Assembly (NCBI RefSeq): GCF_045310525.1 | Contig: NZ_JBJHZY010000004.1 | Span: 1-64,000, forward strand | DNA from: Clostridium_AT radicumherbarum | GTDB lineage: Bacteria > Bacillota > Clostridia > Clostridiales > Clostridiaceae | Direction of reading: 5' to 3' | DNA: 64,000 nucleotides | Shown here: positions 9,692 to 17,801 of the stretch, piece by piece | Layout: each line of letters starts with the position of its first letter | How positions within the stretch are numbered: position 1 is the stretch's first letter | The notes under the pieces: model-generated | Seen by the model: only the letters and a program-made list of their open reading frames with translations | Database searches by the model: none | What the model was told of the DNA's origin: nothing | Position numbers and translations under genes: made by a program

Positions 9692-9772
9692 TGTCGGAAC
9701 GCTGAATAATTTAAGATTACTCACTCCCGCTCGCAAATTACTCGTAAAAGCCCATTTAGGGCTTTTACCTCC
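9692..9772 (-). repeat. hairpin repeat, copy A, in the pyrR leader
   Basis: On the minus strand the element begins with GGAGG, then a perfect 10-bp hairpin GTAAAAGCCC / GGGCTTTTAC with a 5-base loop, then a GC-richer tail that ends in GTTCCGAC. Related copies lie before mtnN (14832-14980) and before the first DUF881 gene (20960-21028), in the same orientation relative to transcription. The stems of different copies carry paired substitutions. It is placed after the pyr terminator and before the pyrR start. Confidence 0.65.
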
Positions 9773-9805
9773 TAAAATTATAAGTCGCTCTTGTTAAAAC
9801 AAATT

Positions 9806-9895
9806 AAAAAACGCCTTGATGCAAGATCAAGACGTATAATAACATAATAAGCTATTACAATATGCGCCTTATGATCTCACTGGATCACTTAAAGG
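9806..9895 (-). promoter_or_regulatory. PyrR-controlled transcription attenuator (binding loop plus terminator)
   Basis: In transcript order: a PyrR-binding stem-loop at 9895-9867 with CCTT/AAGG outer and GTGATC/GATCAT inner pairing around the loop core TCCAGTGAGA, which matches the known PyrR anti-antiterminator consensus. A terminator follows at 9835-9806, with stem CGTCTTGAT / ATCAAGGCG (one G-U pair) and TTTTTT. UMP-bound PyrR would hold the first hairpin and allow termination ahead of pyrR-uraA. The mechanism is inferred from family knowledge; the structures are read from sequence. Confidence 0.85.
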
Positions 9896-9915
9896 AATAT
9901 TTAATCATTGAAAAT

Positions 9916-9944
9916 ATAATATCACATATTATTTCTTATTTCAA
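9916..9944 (-). promoter_or_regulatory. sigma-A promoter of pyrR-uraA
   Basis: On the minus strand -35 TTGAAA (9944-9939) and -10 TATTAT (9921-9916) are 17 bases apart. The -35 box lies in the last codons of rluD. The predicted transcript start, near 9909, is just upstream of the PyrR-binding hairpin, which supports both calls. Confidence 0.7.
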
Positions 9945-10853
9945 TTCATTTTTTAAAATATTGATAACTTTTTTAAAATCCTCTGGTGGTTCAGTGCAAA
10001 ATTCTACATATTTCTCAGTTCTAGGATGAATAAAGCCTAAAAGCTTTGCATGTAGCAGCTGACCTTCTAAATTAAATCTTTGTTTTTTATAGCCATAAAC
10101 AGGATCACCTACAATTGGATGACCCTTGTATGCCATATGTACACGAATTTGATGGGTCCTTCCTGTCTCTAATTTACATTCAATTAAGGTATTATTTTTA
10201 TATCTTTCAATAACCCTATAATGAGTAACGGCTCTTCTGCCATCTTTAACTATAGCAATTTTAACCCTTTCTATAGAATGCCTTCCTAAGGGCTCATCAA
10301 TAGTTCCTTCATCATCTTTCATAATACCTTCTACTAAAGCTAGATATACTCTATTCATGCTGTGATCCTTAAGCTGCAGAGCCAATTTATTATGTGCATA
10401 GTCATTTTTTGCAACTACAAGAACACCGGAAGTATCTTTATCAATTCTGTGAACAATCCCAGGCCTAGATACTCCATTTATCCCAGAAAGATCTGTGCAG
10501 TGACCTAATAATGCATTAACAAGTGTATTTTCATAAACACCTGCAGCAGGATGAACTACCATTCCTTTAGGTTTATTCACAACAATTAAATCACTATCCT
10601 CATATAAGATGTCAAGGGGAATGTTCTGAGGCTTTATAGATAATTCTATGGGATCAGGTATAGTAATTAAAATTATATCTTCACTATTTATTTTATAATT
10701 GCTTTTCTTAAGTCTATTATTTACTAGTACACTATTTTCTTCTATTAAATTTTGAATATAAGACCTGGATTTTTCTTTAAGCATATTTGCTAAATATACA
10801 TCTAGCCGCATTCCACTTGAAGTTTCATCCACAACAAATTGCTTTTCTTTCAT
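9936..10853 (-). CDS. RluA-family 23S rRNA pseudouridine synthase (RluD/YlyB-like)
   Basis: A 305-residue protein with an N-terminal S4 RNA-binding domain (GMRLDVYLANML, about residues 14-75) and a pseudouridine synthase domain carrying the catalytic Asp in GIVHRIDKDTSGVLVVAK, plus ETGRTHQIRVH in the distal motif. Gene order lspA-rluD-pyrR-uraA is that of B. subtilis lspA-ylyB-pyrR-pyrP. Its ATG overlaps the lspA stop as TAATG, implying coupled translation. Confidence 0.93.
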   Translation of the reverse strand: MKEKQFVVDETSSGMRLDVYLANMLKEKSRSYIQNLIEENSVLVNNRLKKSNYKINSEDIILITIPDPIELSIKPQNIPLDILYEDSDLIVVNKPKGMVVHPAAGVYENTLVNALLGHCTDLSGINGVSRPGIVHRIDKDTSGVLVVAKNDYAHNKLALQLKDHSMNRVYLALVEGIMKDDEGTIDEPLGRHSIERVKIAIVKDGRRAVTHYRVIERYKNNTLIECKLETGRTHQIRVHMAYKGHPIVGDPVYGYKKQRFNLEGQLLHAKLLGFIHPRTEKYVEFCTEPPEDFKKVINILKNELK

Positions 10854-11305
10854 TATACTTCATCCCTTATTATACTTAATGCTAGTAGACAGGTTCCAAT
10901 AACCACAAACATGTCTGCCACATTAAATGTAGGAAAATAATATACAGTTTTATAATGAACCAATATAAAGTCCACCACAAACTTATACACAAATCTATCG
11001 ATTAAATTACCAATAGCTCCTGTAATAATCATTGCCATACTTATTCTTAAAAACCTTGACTTAGGCTTATATTTAACTAAATAGAAGATCATAGCTAAAA
11101 CCACTATACTTGTAACAATTGAAAGAAGCTGTACTTTATTTTGAAAGATACCAAAAGCAGCGCCTCTATTTTCTAAATAAGAAAAGGCAAAAATATTTTT
11201 TATTATTACCACATCACCATTTACATATAGACTTTTTAAAGCCCATATCTTAGTTATTCTGTCTAATAATAAACCTACAACAATTATTAAAATTTCCATC
11301 CCCAT
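10853..11305 (-). CDS. lspA: lipoprotein signal peptidase (signal peptidase II)
   Basis: Membrane aspartyl protease that removes signal peptides from prolipoproteins. About four membrane helices in 150 residues. Catalytic-region motifs are seen: GNLIDRF with the first Asp and FNVADMFVVIG with the second, plus NRGAAFG. AAAGG precedes the start; a second ATG two codons in is equally possible. Downstream rluD overlaps its stop, and the YteA-like gene is 18 bases upstream. Confidence 0.95.
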   Translation of the reverse strand: MGMEILIIVVGLLLDRITKIWALKSLYVNGDVVIIKNIFAFSYLENRGAAFGIFQNKVQLLSIVTSIVVLAMIFYLVKYKPKSRFLRISMAMIITGAIGNLIDRFVYKFVVDFILVHYKTVYYFPTFNVADMFVVIGTCLLALSIIRDEV

Positions 11306-11323
11306 CTCAACCTTTCATAAATA

Positions 11324-11950
11324 TTAATCTGGAAGTTGACTTTTGTATTGATCATTACTTACCTTTTCAATTGGTTCAACAAAATCTTGATCATCATCCA
11401 TATACTCATAATCTACATTCTCTCTCCATTCGTTACTTTGAACGTCCTGATAGCTGTCCTCGGCATCATAACCAACTTGATTATATGTCTCATCAAAATC
11501 ATTAAAACCATATCCAAAGGGTTTACCTAAAACATCTTCTTCAATTGCCCTATTATTTTTTTCCCTAGGTTTTAGGTTTGCATTTTTTTCCTGGCAGGAA
11601 ACACAAAATTCTGCATAAGGTATAAATTCAAGCCTTTCCTCAGAAATTTCTCTTCCACACATTTTACATTTACCATAGGTACCATTTTCTACATTTCTAA
11701 GTGAATCCTCTATTTTGCCTATTAAACTTATTTCATGTTCCTTGAGAGCCCTTCCTTTTTCTGCATCATAAAGCTCTGTTGCTACGTCTGAGGGATGATT
11801 ATCATATATAGAGAGTTCAGATAATTCACTTGAGAACTCTTCATCTGAGTTAAAGGTTTCATTGCCTTCCATTTGCTTGAGAAACTCTAAGACATCTTCT
11901 CTTTCCTTAAGCAGCCTATTTCTAAAAAAATTCAACCTATCTTTATTCAT
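11324..11950 (-). CDS. YteA/DksA-TraR family C4 zinc-finger protein
   Basis: About 208 residues. An N-terminal helical region is followed by a DksA/TraR-type zinc finger with four Cys in GKCKMCGREISEERLEFIP and EFCVSCQ. The acidic, Tyr-rich C-terminal tail (NDFDETYNQVGYDAEDSYQ) is typical of the YteA sporulation-associated subgroup of Firmicutes. The frame opens at GTG 11962, but the ATG at 11950 has AGGTGGGTGG at good spacing and is preferred. Role not known; DksA relatives bind RNA polymerase. In operon context between aroA (69 bases upstream) and lspA. Confidence 0.85.
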   Translation of the reverse strand: MNKDRLNFFRNRLLKEREDVLEFLKQMEGNETFNSDEEFSSELSELSIYDNHPSDVATELYDAEKGRALKEHEISLIGKIEDSLRNVENGTYGKCKMCGREISEERLEFIPYAEFCVSCQEKNANLKPREKNNRAIEEDVLGKPFGYGFNDFDETYNQVGYDAEDSYQDVQSNEWRENVDYEYMDDDQDFVEPIEKVSNDQYKSQLPD

Positions 11951-12019
11951 TATACCACCCACCTAATTATATTTTGTATCTTTATATATTTTCTCATAAT
12001 CAGGTGATTTTATTACTTT

Positions 12020-13315
12020 TTAAGATTGAACATTAAAAAATTCACTAAGAATACTTATAAAGTCTGGAAAAGAAATATGTGTACATTCCCAATTATTAAT
12101 TATGGTAGATTTGTAGTTTTTACAGCCTAAGGCAGTAAATGCCATCGCTATCCTATGATCATTGAAAGGATTAATATAAATATCTTTATTTAAATACTCA
12201 TTATTACCCGTAATCTCCATATAGTTGTCAGTGTAGTTTACCTCTACTCCGCATTCTATTAAATTATCTACAATGGCCCTAATTCTATTACTTTCCTTAA
12301 ATTTTAACTCTGAAATTCCATTAAAAATTGTACTTCCCTCAGCAAAACAGGATAAAACAGCTAGAATTGGTATTTCATCTATTATATTAGGTACCTCATC
12401 CTCTTCAATGGTTATTCCTTTTAAGCTGCTGCTTTTAGCTATTACATATCCGATTTCTTCATAATTTTCTGTTTTAATTACCTTATACTCAATATTGGCA
12501 TTCATTTTTATTAGTATATCTAAATATTTTTTTCTTCTCTCATTTAATAATACATTTTCAATTTTAATATTACAATCTTCATGCATAAGTGCACAGCCTA
12601 TTACAAAGGCAGCAGAAGATATGTCACCAGGAATTATCATATCCTTAACTGTAATTTTTGAATTGCTTATGCTTATTCTTAAATTATTTACCTCAATATT
12701 GCTGCCTAGAGCTTTAAACATACGTTCAGTGTGGTCTCTAGTGTATTGCTTTTCTGTAATTGTAGTTTTCCCTTCACTTAAAAAACCAGCAATTAATAAG
12801 CTAGATTTTACCTGTGCTGATGCAATAGGCATATTATATTCTATTCCTATTAACTTTTTACTGCGTATAAAACTTAAAGGCAATAAATTATTATTGGTAT
12901 TTATTTCAGCTCCCATTTGCTTTAATGGCACAATGATTCTATCCATAGGTCTTTTTCTTAAGGATTCATCTCCATCAATAGTTCCCATTAATTTAGTGCC
13001 TGCTAAAAGTCCAGATAATAGTCTTGCTGTAGTTCCTGAGTTACCAGCATCTAATATTCCTGCATTTTTATTAAAGTTTTCAAATCCAGGGGAATTAATT
13101 ATAACATCACCCTTTTGGATTTTTGCATTAACACCTAGCCTTTCCATGCATGTTAGCGTTGATAAGCAATCTAGGTTATTCGGAAAATTCTTAATTGTAT
13201 ATTCTCCTTTTCCCAAGGTCCCAATAATTAGAGACCTATGAGCTATTGATTTATCGCCCATAAGGTTAAAAACCTTATTTATTGACCTATCCTTTTTCTT
13301 AAGCCTTATCTTCAT
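12020..13315 (-). CDS. aroA: 3-phosphoshikimate 1-carboxyvinyltransferase (EPSP synthase)
   Basis: Joins shikimate-3-phosphate and PEP in chorismate synthesis. At 431 residues it has family motifs GDKSIAHRS, LDAGNSGTTARLLSG, RPMDR, SAQVKSSLLIAG, RDHTERM and FNDHRIAMAF. The RDHTE and SAQVK patterns resemble the class II (Bacillus/CP4-like) group. GGAAGG precedes the ATG. Its start overlaps the end of aroF by 17 bases, so the two are probably translated together. Confidence 0.96.
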   Translation of the reverse strand: MKIRLKKKDRSINKVFNLMGDKSIAHRSLIIGTLGKGEYTIKNFPNNLDCLSTLTCMERLGVNAKIQKGDVIINSPGFENFNKNAGILDAGNSGTTARLLSGLLAGTKLMGTIDGDESLRKRPMDRIIVPLKQMGAEINTNNNLLPLSFIRSKKLIGIEYNMPIASAQVKSSLLIAGFLSEGKTTITEKQYTRDHTERMFKALGSNIEVNNLRISISNSKITVKDMIIPGDISSAAFVIGCALMHEDCNIKIENVLLNERRKKYLDILIKMNANIEYKVIKTENYEEIGYVIAKSSSLKGITIEEDEVPNIIDEIPILAVLSCFAEGSTIFNGISELKFKESNRIRAIVDNLIECGVEVNYTDNYMEITGNNEYLNKDIYINPFNDHRIAMAFTALGCKNYKSTIINNWECTHISFPDFISILSEFFNVQS

Positions 13316-14114
13316 AAAATATACCTTCCAGCTTTTTTACCCTTGATATGATGCCACCTAGTGCTTCAATAGATATAGTTTGCCTTGAATCAGAAAGAGA
13401 ATTTTCTGGACTTATGTGACTCTCAATTATTAAGCCATCAGCACCTGCAGCTATGGAGGCTAAAGACATAGTAGGTACAAGTTCTCTTAGTCCTGTTCCA
13501 TGACTTGGGTCAACAATTACCGGCAATCTACACTTTTTCTTTATAGCTGCTACACTATTTAAGTCTAAAGTATTTCTTGTATAGCTTTCAAAGGTTCTAA
13601 TTCCTCTTTCACACAAAACTACATTTTCATTTCCACCAGAAACTATGTATTCAGCAGCTTTCAGCCATTCAGATAAGGTTGCACTCATTCCTCGTTTAAG
13701 TAGTATCGGTACACTAACTTTTCCAAGTTCCTTAAGGAGGCTGTAATTATACATATTTCTTGAGCCTACTTGAATCATATCTGTAAAATCCATGGACATT
13801 TCTACATCTCTTGGGTCCATTATTTCAGTTACGACAGGCATTTGAGTTTCCTTAGAAACTGCTTTCAAGATTTTTAAACCTTCATATTGCAGGCCTTGAA
13901 AATCATAGGGTGAGGTTCTTGGCTTAAATGCTCCTCCCCTAAGCATTTGAACTCCTATCTTTTTAAGCTCAATTGCTATTTTCAGCATTAAATCATAATT
14001 TTCAACAGAACAAGGACCTGATATAATTATTTTTTCTGTTCCACCAAATATTAAATCCCTAACTTTAACCTTTATATCATCCCCGCTTTTTTTATCTACT
14101 AATAGATTTCTCAT
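13299..14114 (-). CDS. aroF: 3-deoxy-7-phosphoheptulonate (DAHP) synthase, short type I-beta form
   Basis: First committed step of aromatic amino-acid synthesis, from PEP and erythrose-4-phosphate. Active-site motifs GPCSVEN, GAFKPRTSPYDFQGL, LLKRGMSAT and VDPSHGTG are present. At 271 residues it is the bare barrel: it lacks both the N-terminal ferredoxin-like regulatory domain of the Thermotoga enzyme and the chorismate-mutase fusion of Bacillus AroA(G), so allosteric control by end products is not evident. AGGTGA precedes the ATG. Followed directly by aroA and preceded by mtnN. Confidence 0.95.
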   Translation of the reverse strand: MRNLLVDKKSGDDIKVKVRDLIFGGTEKIIISGPCSVENYDLMLKIAIELKKIGVQMLRGGAFKPRTSPYDFQGLQYEGLKILKAVSKETQMPVVTEIMDPRDVEMSMDFTDMIQVGSRNMYNYSLLKELGKVSVPILLKRGMSATLSEWLKAAEYIVSGGNENVVLCERGIRTFESYTRNTLDLNSVAAIKKKCRLPVIVDPSHGTGLRELVPTMSLASIAAGADGLIIESHISPENSLSDSRQTISIEALGGIISRVKKLEGIFYEDKA

Positions 14115-14125
14115 TTACTAATCAC

Positions 14126-14818
14126 CTACATATTCTTTAGCATACTTTTTAAAATCGTTGTTGAATTTTCAACAGCAATACCTTTAAATTTTTCATAATC
14201 AATATGAGCTCCAGTATTTGCATTATCTGAAATAGATCTAATAACTACAAATGGAATATTATTTAAGTGGCATACCTGTGCAATACTTCCGCCTTCCATT
14301 TCGCAGGCAAGAGCACCAAACTCTTCCTTGAGCCATTTAATCTTATTTACATCAGCAATAAACTGGTCTCCTGTAACTATTCTGCCAATAAAGCTATTTA
14401 TGTGGTTAAGCTCCATTGAGCCTTTCTTTGCTTTATTTACAAGCTCCTCAGAGCATTTAAAATCATAGGTATCAAGCCTTGGAACCTGGCCTATTTTATC
14501 TCCAAATGCAGTGGTATCTATGTCATGTTGAACTAAATTATCAGCTATAACCACATCTCCAGGCTTTATTTCAAGTCCAATTCCCCCTGCTATTCCTACG
14601 TTTATTACGTAATCAACATTGAAATCATCGATTAAAACTTGCGCACATATAGCAGAATTTACCTTGCCAATACCACTTCTGACTACTACAACTTCCTGTT
14701 TCCAAAGGGTGCCGCAGTAAAATTCCATATTTGCCTTAATTTCTTTTCTTTTTAGATTTATTTCATTAATAAGCTTAGCAACTTCTTCATCCATTGCTCC
14801 AATAATACCTATATTCAT
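14126..14818 (-). CDS. mtnN: 5'-methylthioadenosine / S-adenosylhomocysteine nucleosidase
   Basis: Cleaves adenine from MTA and SAH, recycling SAM by-products. Starts MNIGIIGAMDEEV as in the Pfs family; the catalytic region includes ACEMEGGSIAQV and VVIRSISDNAN with the proton-donor Asp. ATG at 14818 follows GGAGG at 5 bases and gives 230 residues, the usual length; the longer frame to 14863 runs into a hairpin repeat and is rejected. It sits among shikimate genes without an obvious metabolic link. Confidence 0.95.
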   Translation of the reverse strand: MNIGIIGAMDEEVAKLINEINLKRKEIKANMEFYCGTLWKQEVVVVRSGIGKVNSAICAQVLIDDFNVDYVINVGIAGGIGLEIKPGDVVIADNLVQHDIDTTAFGDKIGQVPRLDTYDFKCSEELVNKAKKGSMELNHINSFIGRIVTGDQFIADVNKIKWLKEEFGALACEMEGGSIAQVCHLNNIPFVVIRSISDNANTGAHIDYEKFKGIAVENSTTILKSMLKNM

Positions 14819-14831
14819 TTCATTCCTCCAT

Positions 14832-14980
14832 TTAGTCGGAAGCACTGAGTAATTTAAGCTCACTCGCTTCCCCTCGTAACACTGTTTAGTCTAGCTTGCC
14901 GATTGCTCATCAGCAGACTACCCGTAGAAGCCCATTCAGGGCTTCTACCTCGTTAAAGTCCATTTAGGACTTTAACCTCC
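14832..14980 (-). repeat. hairpin repeat, copy B, with two stems, between aroB and mtnN
   Basis: On the minus strand it starts inside aroB with GGAGG, then hairpin 1 GTTAAAGTCC / GGACTTTAAC (14976-14952), then GAGG and hairpin 2 GTAGAAGCCC / GGGCTTCTAC (14948-14924), then a GC-richer tail that ends in CTTCCGAC as in copy A. The two stems and that of copy A differ by paired base changes in both arms. The aroB stop codon lies inside hairpin 1. Confidence 0.7.
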
Positions 14981-16041
14981 TTACAAATACTGCTATTTAA
15001 AGCCCATTTTAATTCTTCTTCACTTACAACAATTTTAATTTCACATTGTCCAATATTCCTTAATAATACAAAATTTAAGTTGTTCAAATTTTTCTTATCA
15101 TGTTTTATAGCATACAAAAAGCTGCTGTAATTGTCAACTTTATGCTTATCTTTTATCCCAAATTTACTATATAAATTTAGCACTCTAGAATAAACAGTCT
15201 TAGGTAAGCCTAATATTTTTTCAGAAAGTTTAATAGCAGTGAGCATTCCTAAGGCCACAGCAGTACCATGATTCACCTTATATTCTGAAGTAATTTCCAG
15301 ACCATGTCCTACAGTATGACCAAAATTCAAAATGTTTCTTATATTCTTGTCTTCAAAATCTGATTCTACTACCTTTGTTTTTATATTTAGACAGGTATTA
15401 ATAATATGCATCATAGTAATGTTATCTAGCTTCAAGACTCCATCAATATTGTTCTCAATATACTGAAACAAATCCACATCTTTTATTAGTCCATATTTAA
15501 TTACTTCGCCCATTCCATTTAATAACTCTTCTTTATTTAAAGTAGTTAAGAAATCAGTTGCTATATATACAAAAGTTGGTTTATAAAAGCATCCTATGGA
15601 ATTTTTTAAATTAAAAAAATTATAGCCGACCTTTCCACCAACTGAACTGTCAACTTGAGAAATTAGTGTAGTAGGAATATTAATAAACTTAATTCCTCTC
15701 ATGTAGGTTGCTGCTGCAAAACCAGCTAAGTCTCCTACAACTCCACCTCCTAAGGCTATAATAAAGCTTTCTCTGTCAGCATTACTCTCTATTAAAAATT
15801 CATATATATGGCTTATAGTACCGTAATTTTTGTTTTCTTCTCCATTATTCATTACTAGCACTTGACAGTTATATTTACTCTTTAGCTCCTTTAATAGTGA
15901 TTCGTATATAGCAGCAACTTTGTCATCAGTTACTACAAAAACTTTATCATTGGCACTTACGTAATCCTTCATAACTAAATCAAATTCTTTAAAACTATTT
16001 GACAGATAAATATTATATGAATTTCCACTAACAAGCTCCAT
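14953..16041 (-). CDS. aroB: 3-dehydroquinate synthase
   Basis: NAD-dependent conversion of DAHP to 3-dehydroquinate, second step of the shikimate route. 362 residues with the NAD loop IALGGGVVGDLAGFAAATYMRG, the substrate motif TTLISQVDSSVGGKVGYN and metal ligands in NFGHTVGHGLE. AAAGGAGGG precedes the ATG. The last nine residues (KEVKVLNGL) are encoded by the repeat at 14832-14980, so the natural C-terminus may have been changed by repeat insertion. A terminator-like hairpin separates it from divIVA upstream. Confidence 0.96.
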   Translation of the reverse strand: MELVSGNSYNIYLSNSFKEFDLVMKDYVSANDKVFVVTDDKVAAIYESLLKELKSKYNCQVLVMNNGEENKNYGTISHIYEFLIESNADRESFIIALGGGVVGDLAGFAAATYMRGIKFINIPTTLISQVDSSVGGKVGYNFFNLKNSIGCFYKPTFVYIATDFLTTLNKEELLNGMGEVIKYGLIKDVDLFQYIENNIDGVLKLDNITMMHIINTCLNIKTKVVESDFEDKNIRNILNFGHTVGHGLEITSEYKVNHGTAVALGMLTAIKLSEKILGLPKTVYSRVLNLYSKFGIKDKHKVDNYSSFLYAIKHDKKNLNNLNFVLLRNIGQCEIKIVVSEEELKWALNSSICKEVKVLNGL

Positions 16042-16067
16042 ATTACCCCTCCTTTAATCAAAATAGA

Positions 16068-16093
16068 AAATCTCACTCTAAGGAGTGAGATTT
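16068..16093 (-). terminator. terminator downstream of divIVA
   Basis: An 11-bp stem AAATCTCACTC / GAGTGAGATTT with a 4-base loop is followed on the minus strand by TCTATTTTG. It ends the ylm-divIVA unit 26 bases before the aroB start, so it could act as a partial terminator or attenuator of aroB. Confidence 0.7.
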
Positions 16094-16096
16094 ATG

Positions 16097-16723
16097 CTAC
16101 TCGGATTTTACAAAAAAACTTTTAATTTCGTTTAAATTATCATCTTTAAAATCGTTATCTTCTATATTTTTCACTCTGAAATCATCGTTATCATTTTCTA
16201 AAATACTTTCAGTCTGAATTTCTTTTTCTACAATATAATCTTCAGAAGCAGAACCTATACTATAATTTTTAACTACATCCTTTTCTAAACTCTCAAACAT
16301 TTCTATTTGAGTATTCATAAAGTTTTTAAACTTTGTTCTAAACTTTATGAATTCCTGCTTTATTCCTTCATAGTCATCATTTACTTTTAACACATCATTG
16401 TGTGCTTTGTCCAAAATTCTTTGAGAAGTCTCATTTGCACTTCTAATTATAATATCTGCTTCCTTCTGAGCGGTCTGTTTTGACTGTTCTGCTGCATTTT
16501 GTGCTAATAATAAAGTGTTTTGGATAGTAGTTTCCATTTTAGCATAATGTTCAATCTTTTCATTTAAGCCAAGCATTTTTTCCTTTAATGATGAATTTTC
16601 CTTGTAAAGTGCCTCATAATCTTCTGCTATATTATCTAGAAATTCATCTACTTCTTCAGAAGAATATCCTCTTATTACTTTTTTAAATTCCTTATTTGAT
16701 ATATCCATAGGAGTAATTTTCAC
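16097..16723 (-). CDS. divIVA: DivIVA cell-division/polarity scaffold
   Basis: Coiled-coil protein that senses curved membrane at septa and poles. The N-terminal signature ITPMDISNKEFKKVIRGYS with EVDEFLD is the lipid-binding DivIVA domain; long coiled coils span residues 30-140 and an acidic tail follows. The frame opens at GTG 16732, but GTG 16723 follows GAGGTGG at 5-6 bases and gives the family-standard MKITPMDI start (208 residues). Last gene of yggS-sepF-yggT-ylmH-divIVA, as in other Firmicutes, except that ileS does not follow. Confidence 0.94.
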   Translation of the reverse strand: MKITPMDISNKEFKKVIRGYSSEEVDEFLDNIAEDYEALYKENSSLKEKMLGLNEKIEHYAKMETTIQNTLLLAQNAAEQSKQTAQKEADIIIRSANETSQRILDKAHNDVLKVNDDYEGIKQEFIKFRTKFKNFMNTQIEMFESLEKDVVKNYSIGSASEDYIVEKEIQTESILENDNDDFRVKNIEDNDFKDDNLNEIKSFFVKSE

Positions 16724-16735
16724 TTTATCCACCTC

Positions 16736-17512
16736 TTATATGTATTTTTTTATAGAAAGTTTTAATTTCCCCTTTTGTGTAGTACCTATAACTTCAAGAA
16801 TTTTATACTTACCATAGCCTCTAATAGTTAAAACATCTTGAGCTTCAATATTCTTATCCTTTTCTCTTAATTCAGCGTAATTTAGTAAGACCTTACCTGA
16901 ATCTATGATTTCAGCAGCTTTAGCTCTGGAAAGGCCGGAAATAGAACTTATAACACAGTCCAGTCTTAAAGATGTAATTTTTATCAAAATATCTTTACTA
17001 CTATGAATTAAACTTATATCTTTAAAATCCTCAATAATCTCTACTTCACAGGGACATTTTCCAACGTGAGTCAAATTCTGATTTATGTATTCACTAATAT
17101 CCTCACAAACAGCAGTGAAAATACTATTTTCAGACAATATCATATCGCCAAATTTTTCTCTTTTAATTCCTAGTGCCATAACAGCACCTAAATAATCCTT
17201 ATGTTCAAGTGTTTTAAACTTTGATTTATTAATAATCTTAATAAGGTTCACAGGATAATTAGCAGTTTCTATTTCCGCTTTAGAAAAGGCCATAATTTTT
17301 CTTTCTGAGTCTTCGAAGATCCCATATGAATCCATTTCAACATGTAAACTGCTCCTCATATTAATGATAGCTTTCCATACACTTGGAGGTAAAAATTCAT
17401 TTGAATAAATAATTTTATTGGTTTTCTCAGCTAGATTTATTTTATCATATAAATTTGAAAGAAGATTTTTATCTTCAAAATTTATAGAATTAACAAACGT
17501 CTTTTTATCCAT
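16736..17512 (-). CDS. ylmH: YlmH, S4-domain RNA-binding protein
   Basis: 258 residues. The C-terminal S4 domain (LRLDCVISSISGLSRAKAAE and onward) binds RNA; the N-terminal two-thirds is the YlmH-specific region with FLPPSVWKAI. Bacillus YlmH has been linked to rescue of stalled 50S subunits, which is of interest next to rqcH in this window, though they are not adjacent. Its ATG overlaps the yggT stop as TAATG. Confidence 0.92.
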   Translation of the reverse strand: MDKKTFVNSINFEDKNLLSNLYDKINLAEKTNKIIYSNEFLPPSVWKAIINMRSSLHVEMDSYGIFEDSERKIMAFSKAEIETANYPVNLIKIINKSKFKTLEHKDYLGAVMALGIKREKFGDMILSENSIFTAVCEDISEYINQNLTHVGKCPCEVEIIEDFKDISLIHSSKDILIKITSLRLDCVISSISGLSRAKAAEIIDSGKVLLNYAELREKDKNIEAQDVLTIRGYGKYKILEVIGTTQKGKLKLSIKKYI

Positions 17513-17787
17513 TATACAAGAATCCCAAATAGAGCATTTACTATATATCTGAGTACTGCTATTATAAAATAAGCTACTATCGGAGAAAAATCCAGCATTG
17601 TTGAAGGTATCAGCCTATCTTGAATCTTTCTTGCAGGTGCCATAAAAGGTTCTGTAAAGATATGTAATATATCTATTAAAGTGTTACCTCTACCTCTATA
17701 AACCCAAGATAGAATTACATCTATAAATATTGCATATTCAAGTAAAGTAAATAGATAATTTAATGCAGTCTGTATAGTATTAAGCAT
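17512..17787 (-). CDS. YggT/YlmG family membrane protein
   Basis: A 91-residue protein with two hydrophobic segments flanking the conserved region SWVYRGRG...ILHIFTEPFMAPARK, then IPSTMLDFSPIVAYFII, the diagnostic YggT pattern. Starts at ATG 17787 behind GGAGGG; the longer TTG frame to 17799 would use the ribosome-binding site as codons. Function is not established; linked to division and osmotic stress by its place in the ylm cluster. Confidence 0.92.
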   Translation of the reverse strand: MLNTIQTALNYLFTLLEYAIFIDVILSWVYRGRGNTLIDILHIFTEPFMAPARKIQDRLIPSTMLDFSPIVAYFIIAVLRYIVNALFGILV

Positions 17788-17801
17788 AATTCCCTCCAAT
17801 A

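Noticed and set aside
9677..9736. Upstream extension of pyrR to the ATG at 9736
   Set aside because: The added residues are encoded by a hairpin repeat, while TTG at 9676 has AGGAGG and gives the normal PyrR N-terminus.
12495..13241. 248-residue open frame antisense to aroA
   Set aside because: It lies wholly opposite a well-supported gene, with no ribosome-binding site and no recognisable motif. It is a codon-bias shadow.
14819..14863. Upstream extension of mtnN
   Set aside because: It reads through repeat copy B and the real ribosome-binding site; the ATG at 14818 is standard.
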